Assembly: GCA_964503595.1 (NCBI GenBank)
Contig: CAZDAM010000004.1
Location: 1 to 64,000, forward strand
DNA: 64,000 nucleotides
Reading direction: 5' to 3'
Origin: CAZDAM01 sp964503595
GTDB lineage: Bacteria > Muiribacteriota > UBA6191
The stretch's first letter is position 1. Every line of letters begins with the position of its first letter. Under the pieces are notes generated by a model that worked only from the letters and a program-made list of their open reading frames with translations, had not been told where the DNA came from and made no database searches. The position numbers and the translations under genes were made by a program. Of the stretch, positions 24,156 to 32,604 are shown piece after piece.

Positions 24156-25511
24156 ATGATAAAACGATCTTCTACCTATCTGAACCCTGAAATCTACCGT
24201 ACCCGCCGTGAAAAACTGATGCAGAACCTGGGCCCTGGCCTTCTGGTTCTGGGGGGGGCCAACCTCACCATCCGGAATTCCGATGTGCATCATCCGTTTC
24301 GGCAGGAGTCTGATTTTTACTATCTGAGCCGCTTTGAGGAACCTGATTCCTGTCTTCTGATCAGCATGGAGAAATCCGGCAAGGTCACAACGACCATGGT
24401 GGTTCCTCCACGAGATATCGAGCGGGAAATCTGGGATGGCAAACGGGCCGGGATAGAAGGAGCCCTGAAGGATTACGGCGTGGATCATGCCGTATCCAAT
24501 GCCGAGCTGGCGGACACTCTGTTTCGCCTGATGGAAGGACATGATGTTCTTTTCCATGATTTTCAGCGAGAAACCCGTCTGGATGCTCTGGTTCTGGCGA
24601 CTCTCAAGCGCTGGCAGAGCGTGCGACGCAAGAACCCTGTGTATCCCCGTACGATTCGCTCTTTTCGCGAGACACTGGGAGATCAGCGTCATATCAAATC
24701 GGGTCTGGAAATCGAACTTTTCAAAGAGTGTGCCGAGGTGTCTGAAAGGGCTCATCATGGCGTTATGCAAAAGCTTCAACCAGGCATGAACGAGTGTGAA
24801 ATCGAAGCTCTTCTGCAGTACGAGTACAAGCGCAATGGTGGAACCTGGGGTTATGGGCATATTGTTGCCAGTGGAGTCAATGCCACCTGCCTTCATTACA
24901 ATGAAAACAACTGTGAAATGAAGGACGGGGAGCTTCTTCTGATTGATTCCGGGTGTGAAATGCCCCATAAGTTCACTTCGGACATTACCCGCTGCTATCC
25001 GGTTGGAGGCAAATTTGCGCCCTTGGCCAAAGATGTTTATACCGTGGTGCTCAAAGCTCAGAAAGAAGCCATTGCCGCCTGCGTGGTGGGCTCTTCCATC
25101 CGGGAGGTCCATGTCAAAACCCAACTGACTCTGGCAAAGGGGCTTGTGGAGCTTGGGATCTTTTCCGGAAATCCTCAGGATCTGGTGGAAAATGGTTCTG
25201 TGGCCAAGTTCTATATGCACGGAACCTCCCATTGGTTGGGGATGGATGTGCATGATGTCGGACGTTACGATCAGGCCAATGGTGAGGCCTGGACCTTTCG
25301 GCCAGGAATGATGCTGACGGTGGAGCCGGGGCTTTATTTCAATCCTGATTTTTCCAAGATGACGACAAAATATGATGGCATTGGAGTGAGAATCGAGGAC
25401 AATATCCTGATTTCTGAAAACGGGCCGATCAATTTGACCGCTGGAATTCCCAAGGAAATCGAAGAAATTGAGGCTATTATGGAGGGTGGGCCAATACATG
25501 AAGAATCTTGA
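24156..25511 (+). CDS. pepP: Aminopeptidase P family metallopeptidase (Xaa-Pro aminopeptidase)
   Basis: A 451-aa M24B peptidase that removes N-terminal residues from peptides with Pro in second position. The N-terminal AMP domain includes FRQESDFYYLSRFEEP. The pita-bread catalytic domain shows the five metal ligands: Asp in LLIDSGCE, Asp in TSDITR, His in MHGTSHWLGMDVHD, Glu in TVEPGLYF and Glu in VRIEDN. I start at ATG 24156, which begins the typical N-terminal domain; in-frame codons upstream belong to the end of the RDD gene. The 3' end overlaps the FapA-like gene by 14 bp. Confidence 0.93.
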   Translation: MIKRSSTYLNPEIYRTRREKLMQNLGPGLLVLGGANLTIRNSDVHHPFRQESDFYYLSRFEEPDSCLLISMEKSGKVTTTMVVPPRDIEREIWDGKRAGIEGALKDYGVDHAVSNAELADTLFRLMEGHDVLFHDFQRETRLDALVLATLKRWQSVRRKNPVYPRTIRSFRETLGDQRHIKSGLEIELFKECAEVSERAHHGVMQKLQPGMNECEIEALLQYEYKRNGGTWGYGHIVASGVNATCLHYNENNCEMKDGELLLIDSGCEMPHKFTSDITRCYPVGGKFAPLAKDVYTVVLKAQKEAIAACVVGSSIREVHVKTQLTLAKGLVELGIFSGNPQDLVENGSVAKFYMHGTSHWLGMDVHDVGRYDQANGEAWTFRPGMMLTVEPGLYFNPDFSKMTTKYDGIGVRIEDNILISENGPINLTAGIPKEIEEIEAIMEGGPIHEES

Positions 25512-27231
25512 TACCACGCTTGAAAAACTCAAACGTGTTCAGGATCTGCTGAAGAACAGGGGCCTGGTTTCCCGGGAGGAAGTCATTCGCCTGAAGATGA
25601 TTCATCCGGAAGAGCAGGATTCCTTTACTTCCAGGGTTGTTCGTACCCAGATTGAGGCAACAGAACAGCAGGACGAGAAGGTCCAGGAGGGTTCTGCCGA
25701 TCCCGTTTTGGAAAAAAGAGTTCCGGAAAAACCGAAAACCGCGGAAGAACTCCTTTTGGAGCGGGCGCTGAAGGATATTTCCAGGGATCACTATGTTGAG
25801 CTTGATATCAAGATTGCGGACGATGGTTTGCATGCCTGGTTATCTGCCAATGTGATTCGCCCCAGAACAAACAGGGAACCGACTCTGGGTCTGACCAAAC
25901 TGAAGGAAATCCTCAGAATGCACGGCATCAAGGCTGGGCTGGACGAGAAAAAGCTGGTTATTCTTCTGGACGAGATCGAGCATGCCCGGTCCTTTCAGAT
26001 GGAGCTGATCGCCGAGGGAAGACCGGCGGTTCCAGGAAAGTCCGCGATTGTGAATCTTTATTTTGAACAGAATGAAAGTGTTCTGGTTCAGAACGCGGAA
26101 GAAGATGAAGATGAGGAGCTCATCGAAGCTGATTCCGCAGCTTCATTTCAGGACAAGGCTGATTTTCGTGAGCTCATGAAAATCAGCATGGCCAAGGCCG
26201 GACAGCTTCTGGCAGAATCCTATCCCCCTGAAGATGGTAGCGACGGATTTACGATCAAGGGAACTCCCCTTTTGCAGCCCCAGATTGAACGTCGCCGGGT
26301 CTTTGCCGGTAAAAACTGCCATGTGAATGAAAGTCACGGTATTGTGGCCGATGTTGACGGACGGATTCGCTACGATGGCAAGATTATCAGCGTTAATCCG
26401 GTCTATCGTCTGGTGGGTAATGTCGGGTTTCGCCATGGGAATATCCATTTCAATGGGGATGTTAAAATTGTCGGTGAGGTCCAGAGCGGCTTCAAGGTCG
26501 AAGGGGGTGGGGATGTCACGATCACCCGTTCCGTGGAAAATGCCCAGGTTATCAGTGGCGGTGAACTGGAAATCGGTGGAGCTTTTATCGGTGGGGAGTC
26601 CGGCATGCTGGTGGCCGGAAAGCACTGTAAGATTTCCCACACCAACGGTGGCATGATTGAGGTTCATGGTAACCTCAAGCTTCGCCGTGAGCTTTTGAAC
26701 AGCCGGGTAAGTGTCTGGAATCAGCTTGAGGCTGCCAAGAACAGCTCGATCATCGGGGGCCAGGTTTTCATAAAGGGCCACGCCGACGTCTGGAATGTAG
26801 GTTCTCAGGCAGGAGCTCTGACGGTTGTCCATATGGGGGCTCAGTCCTTTATTTTTCCCAGGATCAAACAGCTTCAGAAGCTGATTCGCGGGATTGATGA
26901 AAGTCTGATGGCAGTCCGAAGTTCCATCTTCGGCCTGCACGATGCTTTGTTGAGCACAACCGAGAAGGACATGCTTTCCGAAGATCTGGAAAGAGGCCTG
27001 AAGGATCTGGAGCAGGAAAAGCAGGGCCTGGAACTTGAAATGCAGGAACTGAAGCGTCAGGTGTATCAGTGTCCCGCTTCGTTTCTGAGGGTGCGGGGAG
27101 TCATCTGGCCCGGAGTGAAGCTGGTCTTTGGTTCCAGCTCCATGGATGTGAAGGAAGCGTTTCGGATGGTGGAATACTATCTGGATCCAAAAGATGGAAA
27201 AACGATTCGCTGGAGACCCCTGCGAAGATAA
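25498..27231 (+). CDS. FapA/DUF342 domain protein
   Basis: A 577-aa cytoplasmic protein. The N-terminal third is charged and partly coiled. The central part (about 220-470) is a DUF342/FapA polymerisation domain made of Gly-rich beta-helix rungs (GNVGFRHGNIHFNGDVKIVGEVQSGFKVEGGGDVTI). A Glu/Gln-rich coiled coil (about 490-530) and a short tail follow. FapA-type proteins occur with flagellar or chemotaxis genes in several phyla, but their role is poorly defined, and no flagellar gene lies here. A GGAGGG about 11 nt upstream serves ATG 25498. Confidence 0.82.
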   Translation: MKNLDTTLEKLKRVQDLLKNRGLVSREEVIRLKMIHPEEQDSFTSRVVRTQIEATEQQDEKVQEGSADPVLEKRVPEKPKTAEELLLERALKDISRDHYVELDIKIADDGLHAWLSANVIRPRTNREPTLGLTKLKEILRMHGIKAGLDEKKLVILLDEIEHARSFQMELIAEGRPAVPGKSAIVNLYFEQNESVLVQNAEEDEDEELIEADSAASFQDKADFRELMKISMAKAGQLLAESYPPEDGSDGFTIKGTPLLQPQIERRRVFAGKNCHVNESHGIVADVDGRIRYDGKIISVNPVYRLVGNVGFRHGNIHFNGDVKIVGEVQSGFKVEGGGDVTITRSVENAQVISGGELEIGGAFIGGESGMLVAGKHCKISHTNGGMIEVHGNLKLRRELLNSRVSVWNQLEAAKNSSIIGGQVFIKGHADVWNVGSQAGALTVVHMGAQSFIFPRIKQLQKLIRGIDESLMAVRSSIFGLHDALLSTTEKDMLSEDLERGLKDLEQEKQGLELEMQELKRQVYQCPASFLRVRGVIWPGVKLVFGSSSMDVKEAFRMVEYYLDPKDGKTIRWRPLRR

Positions 27232-27245
27232 AAAGGATAAAGAGA

Positions 27246-28667
27246 ATGCAGGATTCAAATTCAGGCACTGGCAACTGGGTACTCGCGGCGATTCTTCTGG
27301 GCATCATTGTTTATGGTGTCGGCCAGCAGAGGGTTCAGGAGGCCGAACTGAAAGCCAAGATGGCTGGCAATGAGACTTTGCAGAAGGAAATCAAGGGTGA
27401 TCCCACCCTGGTGAAATCGCCTGAAAAAGAAGTTTCGGAAGTCGCCCAGGTCAGTCAGGAGAAGGTGGAAACTCCCCAGCAGGATACAGCCGCTGAAACT
27501 CAGGAACAGGCACCAAAAGGTGGCTTTTTGGCTCAGGTGGATGAAATTCGCAATCTGGGAGATAACCTGAAGCAGGAATATTCCGAGCTTCAGTCGATGA
27601 ACAATCAGCTCAGGGCCTTTCAGTCCATGGCTCAGGGCGAGGAAGCCCAGAAGCAGTTTCAGACTTTCCTTCAGGAGTTCATGCAAAGGCAGCGGGCATT
27701 TCAGTCCGGTCGTCAGATTTACGGGGCCAAAATTGATGCTGCCCTGGCAGAAGCCAAAACGCAGGCTGAAGCAAAAGGAGCAAGTTCTGAGGTTCGTCTG
27801 GCTTATGCCTTTTTAGCTGGAGAAACCGGGGATCAGGAAACCAAGGTCAGAATTCTTCAGGAAGAAGCCAGCCGGGGAGTTCTGGATTTCCGCTCCAGTC
27901 TGGATCTGGCCATGACCTATGATCAGACCAATGAAATGCAGAAGGGCAGTGAAATCTTAAGAAAGCTCTATTCCAATCCTGAGATCAGTGAAGAGCAGAA
28001 GAAAAATGTCGGTGTCATGCTGGCAGAGCAGCTCTTCTGGATTGAGGATTATGATGGTGCGATTGCCCTTTATGATGAACTGGCCCAGTATCCGGATCTG
28101 GTTGCCCTGATTGAAAAGCCCCGTCAGTCTGCTGTGGATTACAAAGCGGCCAAGGCAGAAGAGCTGGTCTTTCGGTCCAAGGCCCAGAATCTGCCGATGG
28201 GAGAGATTCATACCAATAAGGGTGTTGTGGAGATTGAGCTTTTTGAAGATGACGCCCCCAACGGCGTCGCCAATTTCATTACGCTTGCCGAGAGTGGATT
28301 TTACGATGGCATCAAATTTCATCGGGTGATTCCCAAATTCATGGCTCAGGTCGGGGATCCCAACAGCAAGGATGAGGATCCCAGCAATGATGGATCCGGC
28401 GGTCCGGGATACCGTATCAAGACGGAACTCAATAACCGCAAGCACTTCCGGGGTTCACTCTCCTATGCCAATGCCGGAATTGATACGGATGGTTCCCAGA
28501 TTTTCCTGTGTGTTGTACCGACTTACTGGCTCAATGGTCGCCATGCCGTATTTGGCCGTATCACCAAGGGCCAGGAAATTGTGGATGGCATTACCAAGGG
28601 GGATGTGATTGAGAAGGTTGTGATTACCCGCAAACGGGATCATGACTATACCGTCACCAAACTCTGA
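27246..28667 (+). CDS. Membrane-anchored cyclophilin-type peptidyl-prolyl isomerase
   Basis: A 473-aa protein with one N-terminal membrane helix (WVLAAILLGIIVYGVG), so most of it is periplasmic. A helical, TPR-like region (about 100-310) precedes the cyclophilin domain (about 315-470), which has IKFHRVIPKFMAQVGD, GSLSYANAG...GSQIFLC and HAVFGRITKGQEIV. It should catalyse cis-trans isomerisation at X-Pro bonds during envelope protein folding, with the TPR part as a docking platform. The usual active-site Arg is present in FHRVIP; the substrate-pocket Trp is not obvious. ATG 27246 has an AAGGA upstream. Confidence 0.88.
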   Translation: MQDSNSGTGNWVLAAILLGIIVYGVGQQRVQEAELKAKMAGNETLQKEIKGDPTLVKSPEKEVSEVAQVSQEKVETPQQDTAAETQEQAPKGGFLAQVDEIRNLGDNLKQEYSELQSMNNQLRAFQSMAQGEEAQKQFQTFLQEFMQRQRAFQSGRQIYGAKIDAALAEAKTQAEAKGASSEVRLAYAFLAGETGDQETKVRILQEEASRGVLDFRSSLDLAMTYDQTNEMQKGSEILRKLYSNPEISEEQKKNVGVMLAEQLFWIEDYDGAIALYDELAQYPDLVALIEKPRQSAVDYKAAKAEELVFRSKAQNLPMGEIHTNKGVVEIELFEDDAPNGVANFITLAESGFYDGIKFHRVIPKFMAQVGDPNSKDEDPSNDGSGGPGYRIKTELNNRKHFRGSLSYANAGIDTDGSQIFLCVVPTYWLNGRHAVFGRITKGQEIVDGITKGDVIEKVVITRKRDHDYTVTKL

Positions 28668-28672
28668 GTTTC

Positions 28673-30394
28673 ATGAAGTTTGAAGTCAGCCGGTTTCTGA
28701 AGGGTCGGGTTCTGTGCATTGCAGGACTGATTGGCCTTTTGGGAGCCGGCTGTCGTTCTTCCGAAGAGAAAGAGGTTTTTGAACTCAAGGATTCGGGAGG
28801 AGCCATTCTGGCTACGGGGCACTTTGTAATGCCCTGCAAGAATCCTTTGGCGAAGCGCTGCCTGGATGGGGAGATTCGCTGGTTTCATCGCGATCGCCAG
28901 AAGATGGTGATGGAGTATCAGAAGGGGATTCTTCACGGAGACTACCGGACTTACTTTCCCGATGGCAAAATCGAGCGCAGTGGCAGCTGGGTGGCTAACA
29001 GGGCCCATGGAGTCTGGGAAGTCCTGAGCCCTGAAGGTCGGGTCTTGGAGTCCATGGAATATGATCATGGCAAGCTTCAGGGGAGTTTCCGCAGCTATTA
29101 TGTGGATGGCTCACGCAAGGTGGAAGGCTCGTACCGTCTTGGCGAAAGACACGGAGAATGGCGGGAGTATCACCGGGATGGAAGTCTGGCTCTGGATGCC
29201 CGCTATGAGAATGGCCTGGAAATCAGTTACCGGGAACTGCATGAAAGCGGTGTTCTGAAGGTCTGGCGGGAAATTCGCAATGGGAATGCCCGTGACTATG
29301 CCATGGAGTTTCACCAGGAAGATCACAAGAACGGAAAGCCAGCTCACCTTTACGCCATAGTTGGTGCCGGAGAATGGGCAGGAGTCTTTCATGGCCGGGA
29401 AGTCTTTCTGAGGGAAAACGGGCAGATTCGCGAGGAGAGACGCCATTTTCAGGGTGAAATGATTGAAAAGCGGGTCTATTCTCCGGCCAATCAGGTGCTT
29501 TTTCATGGCTCACTTCAGGAAGGTATCTGGAAGGTTAAAACCTACGGGGAAAACGGCAAGCCCTTGACCGTTGAGGAATTCATTGATTCCAGACGCCACG
29601 GAATGTTTGAGCAGTACGATGAAACGGGTCTGCTCCGCCTTCAGGAATCCTATGTAAAGGGCGAGAAAAACGGGACTTCCCGGGAGTGGGATGAACAGGG
29701 GATTCTGAGGCTGGAAGCCACCTATGATGGAGGGGCCAAAACCGGAAGCACCACGGTTTATGATGAAAAGGGCCAAAGAGTTGAAGAAAGAAACTATCTG
29801 GGGGATAGGTTTCACGGCCCACAGTCCATCTGGTACCCAAATGGCCAGATCCAGCAGATTTCCTCCTTCAAGCTGGGAGTCAAGGAAGGTATCTGGATTG
29901 CCTATTACCCTGAGGGTGTCAAAAAGGTCGAAGTGATTTACAAGGATGGAGTCCAGACCGGAACCATGAAGGAATGGTGGCCCAATTCCCGCCTGAAGCG
30001 TGAGGCCAGTTATGCCGGGGATCAGCTGCATGGAATCGAGCGACTGTTTTCCACTGAGGGCATTCTGATCCGCGAAGCGGAATATCATCTGGGAAAGCCC
30101 CATGGTCTTCAGAAAGTGGTTCACACCAATGGCGATCTTCTGGAAACCTGGACCTACCGGGACGGGGAAAAGCACGGACCTGCCCGAACCTATTTTCTCA
30201 ATGGCAAGCTCAAAGAAGAATTTGCCTTTCGAAACGGTAAAAAATTTGGTCACTCCAAGGGCTTTTGGGACAATGGACGCAAGAAAACCGAATGTGAATG
30301 GGACGGAGGCATCCGCCCCAAAAACTGCCGCTACTACGAACAGAATGGGCAGGAAATTTTTGATCCGGCCCGGATCCAAGAGTTGAAAGAATGA
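28673..30394 (+). CDS. MORN-repeat-like (YwqK-type) lipoprotein
   Basis: A 573-aa predicted lipoprotein with lipobox LGAGC near residue 27. The mature part is a run of about 20 short repeats of the toxin-antitoxin MORN type: G-x-W/R-x-x-Y/F-x-x-D/N-G-x-x-x-x-x-x-x-Y-x-x-G-x-x-H-G, seen in HGDYRTYFPDGKIERSG and HGVWEVLSPEGRV. Such repeats form a flat beta-hairpin stack and are found in antitoxins and surface scaffolds. Here the protein has no toxin neighbour. Its stop overlaps the first epimerase start by 4 bp. No Shine-Dalgarno is seen; it starts 5 nt after the cyclophilin stop. Confidence 0.8.
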   Translation: MKFEVSRFLKGRVLCIAGLIGLLGAGCRSSEEKEVFELKDSGGAILATGHFVMPCKNPLAKRCLDGEIRWFHRDRQKMVMEYQKGILHGDYRTYFPDGKIERSGSWVANRAHGVWEVLSPEGRVLESMEYDHGKLQGSFRSYYVDGSRKVEGSYRLGERHGEWREYHRDGSLALDARYENGLEISYRELHESGVLKVWREIRNGNARDYAMEFHQEDHKNGKPAHLYAIVGAGEWAGVFHGREVFLRENGQIREERRHFQGEMIEKRVYSPANQVLFHGSLQEGIWKVKTYGENGKPLTVEEFIDSRRHGMFEQYDETGLLRLQESYVKGEKNGTSREWDEQGILRLEATYDGGAKTGSTTVYDEKGQRVEERNYLGDRFHGPQSIWYPNGQIQQISSFKLGVKEGIWIAYYPEGVKKVEVIYKDGVQTGTMKEWWPNSRLKREASYAGDQLHGIERLFSTEGILIREAEYHLGKPHGLQKVVHTNGDLLETWTYRDGEKHGPARTYFLNGKLKEEFAFRNGKKFGHSKGFWDNGRKKTECEWDGGIRPKNCRYYEQNGQEIFDPARIQELKE

Positions 30395-31455
30395 AGATAC
30401 TGATTACCGGAGGACTGGGGTTTGCCGGCTCTCATCTGGCTTTGAACCTGAAGCAGGATGGACATGAAATCCGGGTGCTGGACAATCTGCGCCGCCGGGG
30501 ATCCGAGCTCAACCTCAATCGTCTGCAGAAAAACGGGATTACCTTTTTTCATGGTGATGTCCGCATGCCATCCGATCTGTCGTGTGCCAGCGGCATGGAT
30601 CTGATCCTTGAAGCCTCGGCAGAGCCCTCGGTTCTGGCCGGGTTTGAGGATCCGGATTACCTGCTTTCGACTAATCTGGTCGGGGCCATGCACTGCCTGG
30701 AAGCAGCCCGCCGCCATCAGGCCGCTTTTCTCTTCCTTTCCACCAGCCGGGTTTATCCTGTGGATGCCCTTCTGTCAATTCCCTGTGAGGAAAGAGCCAC
30801 GCGTCTTGAATGGAAAAGTCTAAAACCCTCAAGAGAAACCCTGGGCCGAGATGATCAGGGCCTTCTGCTTCAGATGCCTCCTGAGGGGGAAAAAACTCTT
30901 TACGGAGCCGCCAAGCTTTCCGCCGAGCTTTTATGTACGGAATATGCCCGGGCCTTTGGGGTGCCGACTCTGATCAATCGTTGTGGTGTTCTGGCCGGAC
31001 CGTGGCAGTTTGGCAAGGTGGATCAGGGATTTGTTGCTTTATGGGCCGCCGCCGGAGTCTATGACTTCGGGCTGAGGCATATCGGTTATGAGGGCAGCGG
31101 CAAACAGGTTCGCGATATCCTGCATATTGAAGATCTCTGCCGGCTTATCCGGATTCAGCTCAGGACTATGTCAGCCTGGCAGGGTGAAATCTTTCATGCT
31201 TCGGGAGGAAAGGACATTTCGGTTTCTCTTCTGGAGCTTGGTCACATGGTGGAAAGTCTTAGCGGAAAACGGCTTCAGATTGAAAAGGATCCTGAGATGC
31301 GGGCCGGGGATGTTCCCATTCTCCTGTTGTCCTCGCGAAAAACCAGGGAAACTTTCGGGTGGGCACCAGAAAAGGGAGCCCAGGATATTGTCAGTGACGT
31401 GTACGGCTGGATTTTTGATCATCAGGAAGAACTTCGCATGGTGATGGGGAGATAG
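30391..31455 (+). CDS. NAD-dependent epimerase/dehydratase, CDP-paratose 2-epimerase-like (1 of 2)
   Basis: A 354-aa extended SDR enzyme. The nucleotide-binding GGLGFAGSHLA (7-17) is followed by VLDNLRRRGSELNLNRL, a stretch characteristic of RfbE-type CDP-sugar epimerases, and the catalytic YGAAK is intact. It should act on a nucleotide-linked deoxysugar, probably for LPS O-antigen or other glycans; the exact substrate is inferred. It is coupled to the MORN-like lipoprotein upstream and lies 1 bp before the second epimerase. Confidence 0.85.
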   Translation: MKILITGGLGFAGSHLALNLKQDGHEIRVLDNLRRRGSELNLNRLQKNGITFFHGDVRMPSDLSCASGMDLILEASAEPSVLAGFEDPDYLLSTNLVGAMHCLEAARRHQAAFLFLSTSRVYPVDALLSIPCEERATRLEWKSLKPSRETLGRDDQGLLLQMPPEGEKTLYGAAKLSAELLCTEYARAFGVPTLINRCGVLAGPWQFGKVDQGFVALWAAAGVYDFGLRHIGYEGSGKQVRDILHIEDLCRLIRIQLRTMSAWQGEIFHASGGKDISVSLLELGHMVESLSGKRLQIEKDPEMRAGDVPILLLSSRKTRETFGWAPEKGAQDIVSDVYGWIFDHQEELRMVMGR

Positions 31456-31456
31456 A

Positions 31457-32533
31457 ATGAAGAAGGCACTGGTTACAGGTTCGGGGGGTCTGGTTGGTTC
31501 GGAGGGAGTGCGCTTTCTTGGGGCCAAAGGTTACGAGGTTCACGGTATTGATAACGATATGCGGGCTCACTTCTTCGGCCCGGAAGCATCGACGGCCTGG
31601 ATGATTGAACGCCTAAGCCAGGAAAAGGGCCTGAGATACGTCCATCATGCTCTGGATATCTGTGATCGGATCCAGGTAGAAAAGCTTATGCAGGAAATCC
31701 AGCCGGATGTGATTCTGCATGCGGCAGCCCAGCCTTCGCATGACTGGGCGGTGCGCGATCCCCATCTGGACTTCAATATCAATGCTCAGGGCACACTGAA
31801 TCTTCTGGAGGCTGCCCGTAGGCATGCCCCGGAATGCCCTTTTATCTACTGTTCCACCAATAAGGTCTATGGAGATACCTGCAATCTGCTACCCCTGGTA
31901 GAGGGTGAAACCCGCTGGGAAGTCCATTCCTCCCACTCGGCCTCCCGCTATGGCATTGATGAAACCATGAGTGTGGATCAGACCCGGCACAGTCTGTTTG
32001 GGGCCTCCAAACTCGCAGCGGATATCCTGGTTCAGGAATACGGCCGCTATTTCGGCATGCCAACCGTGAGCTTCAGGGGCGGGTGTCTGACCGGTCCGGC
32101 TCATAGCGGGGCCGAGCTTCACGGCTTTTTAGCCTATATGGTGCGCTGCTCTCTTAAGGGCCGCACATACCGGGTGTTTGGGTACAAGGGCAAGCAGGTC
32201 CGGGACAATATCCACTCTGAAGATCTGATGCAGGCTTTCTGGCACTATATCCAGAATCCCCGAGCCGGAGAGGTCTACAACATCGGCGGCGGCATGCGCT
32301 CCAACTGCTCCCTGATGGAAGCAGCCCAGATCATCGAAAATCTGGGTGGCCCAGCCCTGAAACTTGAATATATCGAGGAAAACCGCATTGGCGATCATAT
32401 CTGGTGGATCAGCGATGTCGGAAAATTCTCCTCCCACTACCCCGACTTCCAGCCCCGCTACGGAATTGAGGACATCCTGGGCCAGATTCTTGAGGAGCTC
32501 AGGCGCCGGGGTGAATCGATAGCTTCGCTTTAG
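31457..32533 (+). CDS. NAD-dependent epimerase/dehydratase, CDP-paratose 2-epimerase-like (2 of 2)
   Basis: A 358-aa extended SDR protein with GSGGLVGSEGVRF and HGIDNDMR at the cofactor end and FRGGCLTGPAHSGAELHGFL and GYKGKQVRDNIHSED in the substrate domain. These last motifs are typical of CDP-tyvelose/paratose-type epimerases. The catalytic Y-x-x-x-K position reads FGASK, so the usual Tyr is Phe. From memory this Phe recurs in this subfamily, so it need not mean inactivity. With its neighbour it forms a two-gene sugar-nucleotide module ending the operon; no glycosyltransferase is adjacent. Confidence 0.85.
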   Translation: MKKALVTGSGGLVGSEGVRFLGAKGYEVHGIDNDMRAHFFGPEASTAWMIERLSQEKGLRYVHHALDICDRIQVEKLMQEIQPDVILHAAAQPSHDWAVRDPHLDFNINAQGTLNLLEAARRHAPECPFIYCSTNKVYGDTCNLLPLVEGETRWEVHSSHSASRYGIDETMSVDQTRHSLFGASKLAADILVQEYGRYFGMPTVSFRGGCLTGPAHSGAELHGFLAYMVRCSLKGRTYRVFGYKGKQVRDNIHSEDLMQAFWHYIQNPRAGEVYNIGGGMRSNCSLMEAAQIIENLGGPALKLEYIEENRIGDHIWWISDVGKFSSHYPDFQPRYGIEDILGQILEELRRRGESIASL

Positions 32534-32604
32534 AAGAGCTGTTTCAAACGCATCAAGAGAGCTGACTCGATTTTGGGATGAAGTATGAGTGGGGTGTTTA
32601 GTCC

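Noticed and set aside
24090..25532. 480-residue open frame on the minus strand opposite pepP
   Set aside because: It mirrors the coding frame of a clear M24 peptidase, has no recognisable family and no start site; long antisense frames are common at this base composition.
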